Source of the DNA: Armatimonadota bacterium
GTDB taxonomy: Bacteria > Sysuimicrobiota > Sysuimicrobiia > Sysuimicrobiales > Humicultoraceae
Length of the DNA stretch: 19,050 nucleotides
Reading direction: 5' to 3'
Assembly (NCBI GenBank): GCA_016198805.1
Contig: JACQHU010000168.1
Span: 1-19,050, forward strand
Shown here: positions 16,178 to 19,050 of the stretch, in pieces
Layout: every line of letters begins with the position of its first letter
How positions within the stretch are numbered: position 1 is the first letter of the stretch
Notes under the pieces: model-generated
Told to the model about the DNA's origin: nothing
Database searches by the model: none
The model's input: only the letters and a program-made list of their open reading frames with translations
Position numbers and translations under genes: made by a program

Positions 16178-16647
16178 CCGACCGCATCGACTTTGAGCAG
16201 GTCCGCGAGGTGGTCCGGATCGCCGAGGAGTCCGGCGTGGCGGAACTCGAGGTTGAGACGCCGACCCTGAAGGTCCGCGTGCGCAAGGCCGCGGCGGCCC
16301 CGGTGAACGTGCAGGCGCAGGGCGCCGGAGCCGCCGCCGCGCCCCCCGGCCAGGCGACCGCCCTGCCTGCGGCGCCGGCGGTCAGCGAAGATCACCTGGT
16401 GCCGATCGTCGCTCCCATGGTAGGCACGTTCTACCGGGCGCCGTCGCCCGAGGCGGCTCCCTTTATCAAGGAAGGGGATTTCGTCGAGCAGGGGCAGGTC
16501 GTCTGTATCATCGAGGCGATGAAGCTGTTCAACGAAATTCAGGCGGACACCAGCGGGCATCTGGCGCGGGTGCTGGTGGAGAACGCGTCACCGGTCGAGT
16601 ACGGGCAGCCCCTCTTCCTCGTCGAGCCCGCCGCCCGCCGAGGGTAG
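16174..16647 (+). CDS. accB: Biotin carboxyl carrier protein of acetyl-CoA carboxylase
   Basis: This 157-residue protein carries the biotin that shuttles between AccC and the AccA/AccD complex. An N-terminal helical region (1-40) is followed by a flexible Ala/Pro/Gln linker (about 39-70), then the biotinyl domain (75-155). The biotinylation motif EAMKLFN places the modified lysine at Lys117, and APMVGTFYRAPSPEAAPF (80-97) is the typical domain start. It overlaps accA by 4 nt and ends 1 nt before accC. No biotin ligase gene is in the window, so it must be encoded elsewhere. Length and motif order are fully standard. Confidence 0.97.
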   Translation: MTDRIDFEQVREVVRIAEESGVAELEVETPTLKVRVRKAAAAPVNVQAQGAGAAAAPPGQATALPAAPAVSEDHLVPIVAPMVGTFYRAPSPEAAPFIKEGDFVEQGQVVCIIEAMKLFNEIQADTSGHLARVLVENASPVEYGQPLFLVEPAARRG

Positions 16648-16648
16648 C

Positions 16649-18001
16649 GTGTTCCACAAGGTCCTGGTGGCCAACCGCGGAGAGATCGCCGTCCGCGTGA
16701 TCAGGGCATGCCACGAACTCGGCATCCGGACGGTGGCCGTCTACTCCGAGGCGGACCGGTCCTCGCTCCACGTCAAGATGGCCGACGAGGCCTTCTGCAT
16801 CGGCCCGGCGCCCAGCACGGCGTCCTACCTCAATATCCCCAACATCATGAGCACGGCCGAACTCCTGGGCGTGGACGCGATCCACCCCGGGTACGGGTTT
16901 CTGGCCGAGAACCCGCACTTCGCCGAGATCGTCGCCGACTCGAAGATCGCCTTCATCGGTCCCCCGGCCCGGGCCATCGAGGCGATGGGGAACAAGTCCG
17001 CCGCCCGGGCGCAGATGCAGCGAAGCGGCGTTCCGGTGATTCCGGGCAGCGACGGGGTGATCCGCAGCGAGCGGGAGGCTTTCGAGATCGCGCGGCAGAC
17101 CGGCTACCCCCTGATCATCAAGGCGGCGGCCGGCGGCGGCGGCCGGGGGATGCGCGTGGTCCACACGCCCCAGGACCTGACCACCGGCCTGCAGATCGCG
17201 CGGCGCGAATCGGAGGCCGCATTCGGCGACGGACACGTGTATATCGAGAAGTACATCGAGGAACCGCGCCACGTCGAGGTCCAGATCCTGGCCGACCGCC
17301 AGGGCACCATCATCCACCTGGGCGCCCGGGACTGCTCGATCCAACGCCGCCACCAGAAACTGCTGGAGGAGTCGCCGCCGCCGCGGCTGCGCGAGCGGAC
17401 CCTGGCGGGACTCTACCGGGCGGCGATCCGGGCGGCCCAGGCGATCGGCTACGTGAACGCGGGAACCGTGGAGTTCCTGGTCGACGCCCACGAGAACTTC
17501 TACTTCATGGAGATGAACACGCGGATCCAGGTCGAGCACCCGGTCACCGAGGCCGTCACGGGTCTCGACCTGGTGAAGGAACAGATCCGCATCGCGGCCG
17601 GCGAGCGCCTCCAGATCAGCCAGCGCGACGTGACGTTCCAGGGCCACGCCCTCGAGTGCCGGCTCAATGCCGAGGACCCCCGGCACGACTTCAGGCCCTC
17701 GCCGGGGCTCATCACGGAGTTTGTGCCCCCGGGCGGACCGGGCGTGCGGGTCGACACGCACTGCTATGTCGGGTATGCGATCCCGCCGCACTACGATTCA
17801 CTGCTGGCGAAGGTCATTACCTGGGGCCGTGGTCGCGACGAGGCCATCGCGCGGATGCGCCGGGCGCTATTGGAATTCGAGATCGCCGGGATCAAGACGA
17901 CGATCCCCTTCCACCTGAATGTCCTGGACAACGCGTTCTTCAGGCGCGGCGAGGTCTACACCAACTTCGTGCAGCGGCGGATCGATCCCGCCACGTTGTA
18001 G
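16649..18001 (+). CDS. accC: Biotin carboxylase subunit of acetyl-CoA carboxylase
   Basis: This 450-residue ATP-grasp enzyme carboxylates biotin on AccB using bicarbonate and ATP. The N-terminal motif VANRGEIAVRVIRA (7-20) is intact. ATP-site and catalytic residues fall where expected from E. coli AccC: Lys116, Lys158, the glycine loop AGGGGRGM (161-168), His208, Lys237, Glu275, Glu288, Asn290, Arg292 and Arg338. The GTG start lies 1 nt after the accB stop, and the length is almost identical to the E. coli enzyme (449). It is the last gene of the acc cluster. The 34-nt gap to the convergent NmrA-like gene has no convincing terminator. A pyruvate or propionyl-CoA carboxylase role is less likely because the complete acc set is present. 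Confidence 0.97.
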   Translation: MFHKVLVANRGEIAVRVIRACHELGIRTVAVYSEADRSSLHVKMADEAFCIGPAPSTASYLNIPNIMSTAELLGVDAIHPGYGFLAENPHFAEIVADSKIAFIGPPARAIEAMGNKSAARAQMQRSGVPVIPGSDGVIRSEREAFEIARQTGYPLIIKAAAGGGGRGMRVVHTPQDLTTGLQIARRESEAAFGDGHVYIEKYIEEPRHVEVQILADRQGTIIHLGARDCSIQRRHQKLLEESPPPRLRERTLAGLYRAAIRAAQAIGYVNAGTVEFLVDAHENFYFMEMNTRIQVEHPVTEAVTGLDLVKEQIRIAAGERLQISQRDVTFQGHALECRLNAEDPRHDFRPSPGLITEFVPPGGPGVRVDTHCYVGYAIPPHYDSLLAKVITWGRGRDEAIARMRRALLEFEIAGIKTTIPFHLNVLDNAFFRRGEVYTNFVQRRIDPATL

Positions 18002-18035
18002 CGAGGACCGGGATGGTCGATACTCGGGACCGGCG

Positions 18036-18902
18036 TTAGGGCCTGGCGCCGTCCCGCACCGTCCGCTCGACACATGCCGCGAAGGTCGTCGGCGACCGGC
18101 CCAGCAGCCAGCGCAGGATGTTGGGGGTTCCCCAGAACCCGCGGCGTTCGTAGTATCGAAACATGGCGAGCAGCGTCCGGACCTGATAATCCCCCAGCCC
18201 TGAGGCGCGCGCCTGCCGCTCCCACATCTCGAGCGGCATCACCTCGGCCCGGACCGGGCGACCGAGGACCCGGCCCAGCGCGGCGGCGATCTCCACCTGG
18301 TTGAGGACCTCCGGGCCGGCCAGCTCGTAGATGGCGGCCTGGTGCCCCCGGGTGGTCAGCACCACGGCGGCGGCCTCAGCGACATCGGCCAGGTCCACCA
18401 TCCCCAGCCTGGTCTCCAGCGCGTACGGCACCCGGTAGACGCCTGCGGTGACGATTTGCTGCCATCCGGCCAGCACGTTCTGCATGTAGGACGCCGGCTG
18501 GAGGATCGTGTACGGGAGGCCCGAGCCCACCAGCCGCTCCTCCACGCGGAGCTTCTGCCAGTGGTGCGGCATGGCTTCCACCTGGGGCAGCAGCACCGAG
18601 TGGTAGACGAAATGGGCAATCCCCTCTGCGTGGCTCGCGGCGATCATCGCGGTGCCGATCGTGACCTCGTCGGGGTGCACGTTGGGACAGATGTGATACA
18701 CGGCGCGCACGCCACGGAGGGCCTGCGCCACCGCCGTCTGGGCGCGCAGGTCGCCGACGATCACGTCCTGCGCGCCCACACTCCTGACCACGTCGACGTG
18801 CTCCGGCCGGCTGACCAGCGCCCGGACCACTGCGCCACGCGCCGCCAGCGCGCGGATGACGGCCCGTCCGGTCTTCCCGGCGGCGCCCGTGACCAGGATC
18901 AT
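18036..18902 (-). CDS. NmrA-like NAD(P)-binding protein (atypical short-chain dehydrogenase)
   Basis: This 288-residue cytosolic Rossmann-fold protein starts MILVTGAAGKTG, with the dinucleotide motif GAAGKTG at residues 6-12. The central part contains the pattern HHWQKLRVEERL followed by SGLPYTILQPASYMQN, typical of NmrA and related atypical dehydrogenases that may sense redox state or reduce quinones. The classical Tyr-x-x-x-Lys catalytic pair is not evident, which favours an NmrA-type role over a true dehydrogenase. Its ATG overlaps the stop of the preceding ROK kinase gene by one base (TGATG), so the two are probably co-expressed. Function beyond NAD(P) binding cannot be assigned. Confidence 0.85.
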   Translation of the reverse strand: MILVTGAAGKTGRAVIRALAARGAVVRALVSRPEHVDVVRSVGAQDVIVGDLRAQTAVAQALRGVRAVYHICPNVHPDEVTIGTAMIAASHAEGIAHFVYHSVLLPQVEAMPHHWQKLRVEERLVGSGLPYTILQPASYMQNVLAGWQQIVTAGVYRVPYALETRLGMVDLADVAEAAAVVLTTRGHQAAIYELAGPEVLNQVEIAAALGRVLGRPVRAEVMPLEMWERQARASGLGDYQVRTLLAMFRYYERRGFWGTPNILRWLLGRSPTTFAACVERTVRDGARP

Positions 18903-19050
18903 CAGTCGGCGTTGCCTTCGAGGCGCTCATAGACCACCGCCGCCGCGCCGATGACGCCGGCATCGTCGCCGAGGGCCGCCGGCACGATCTGGACCGCGGC
19001 CCCGGGGCGTTCGAACGCCTCTTCGCGGACGATGCCCCGCACCGGCGCAA
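18902..19050 (-). CDS. ROK-family sugar kinase, C-terminal end (partial)
   Basis: Only the last 48 residues are inside the window; the gene continues past the right edge. The reading frame gives VPAALGDDAGVIGAAAVV, the typical C-terminal helix region of ROK glucokinases and N-acetylhexosamine kinases. The stop TGA at 18902-18904 overlaps the NmrA-like start. The sugar substrate is unknown because the zinc-binding and sugar-binding motifs lie outside. A GlcNAc or glucose kinase would complement nagA and nagZ on the left, but that link is speculative at this distance. Confidence 0.75.
   Translation of the reverse strand, partial: APVRGIVREEAFERPGAAVQIVPAALGDDAGVIGAAAVVYERLEGNAD

Noticed and set aside
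18002..18035. Bidirectional terminator between accC and the NmrA-like gene
   Set aside because: Only a 4-bp stem (GGTC with GACC) and a direct repeat of GGACCGG are present, with no T run; not strong enough to call.

Overview
This is a GC-rich bacterial stretch (roughly two thirds G+C by eye) that is densely packed with genes on both strands. Its content is chromosomal housekeeping and transport. I see no phage, transposon, plasmid, tRNA, rRNA or CRISPR sequence. The taxon cannot be fixed from the window. GC content, the Bacillus-like xpt, the non-lipidated solute-binding protein and a complete acc cluster would suit a deep-branching uncultured Terrabacteria-type lineage, but that is a weak inference.

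Left block (56-9448, minus strand, read right to left): htrA-type protease, class II fructose-1,6-bisphosphatase glpX, beta-N-acetylhexosaminidase nagZ, N-acetylglucosamine-6-phosphate deacetylase nagA, xanthine phosphoribosyltransferase xpt, two dipeptide/oligopeptide ABC permeases, and a solute-binding protein. Gene junctions are very tight (TGATG, GTGA, 6-nt and 12-nt gaps). An extended -10 promoter lies ahead of htrA, and a 15-bp GC hairpin ends the unit after the binding protein. NagZ, NagA and a peptide transporter on one unit suggest recovery of cell-wall amino sugars and peptides. GlpX would supply fructose-6-phosphate on the gluconeogenic side. The ATPase subunits of the transporter are absent. 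The first 55 bases hold nothing I can assign.

Middle block (9692-14204, plus strand): a divergent peptidase-family M19 protein that lacks some canonical metal ligands, then a 1109-residue signalling protein made of two zinc ribbons, a class III nucleotide cyclase domain, a large ATPase module and TPR repeats.

Right block (14261-18001, plus strand): accD-accA-accB-accC, encoding all the parts of acetyl-CoA carboxylase with 1-4 nt junctions. A consensus -10 hexamer overlaps the stop codon of the cyclase gene and probably starts this operon. Converging on it from the right edge (minus strand) are an NmrA-like NAD(P)-binding protein and the last 48 residues of a ROK-family sugar kinase, joined by a TGATG overlap.

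I did not find a clearly undescribed system. The points most worth following up are the wall-recycling gene grouping, the M19 protein with altered ligands, the cyclase/ATPase/TPR protein, and the compact acc operon with its own promoter.
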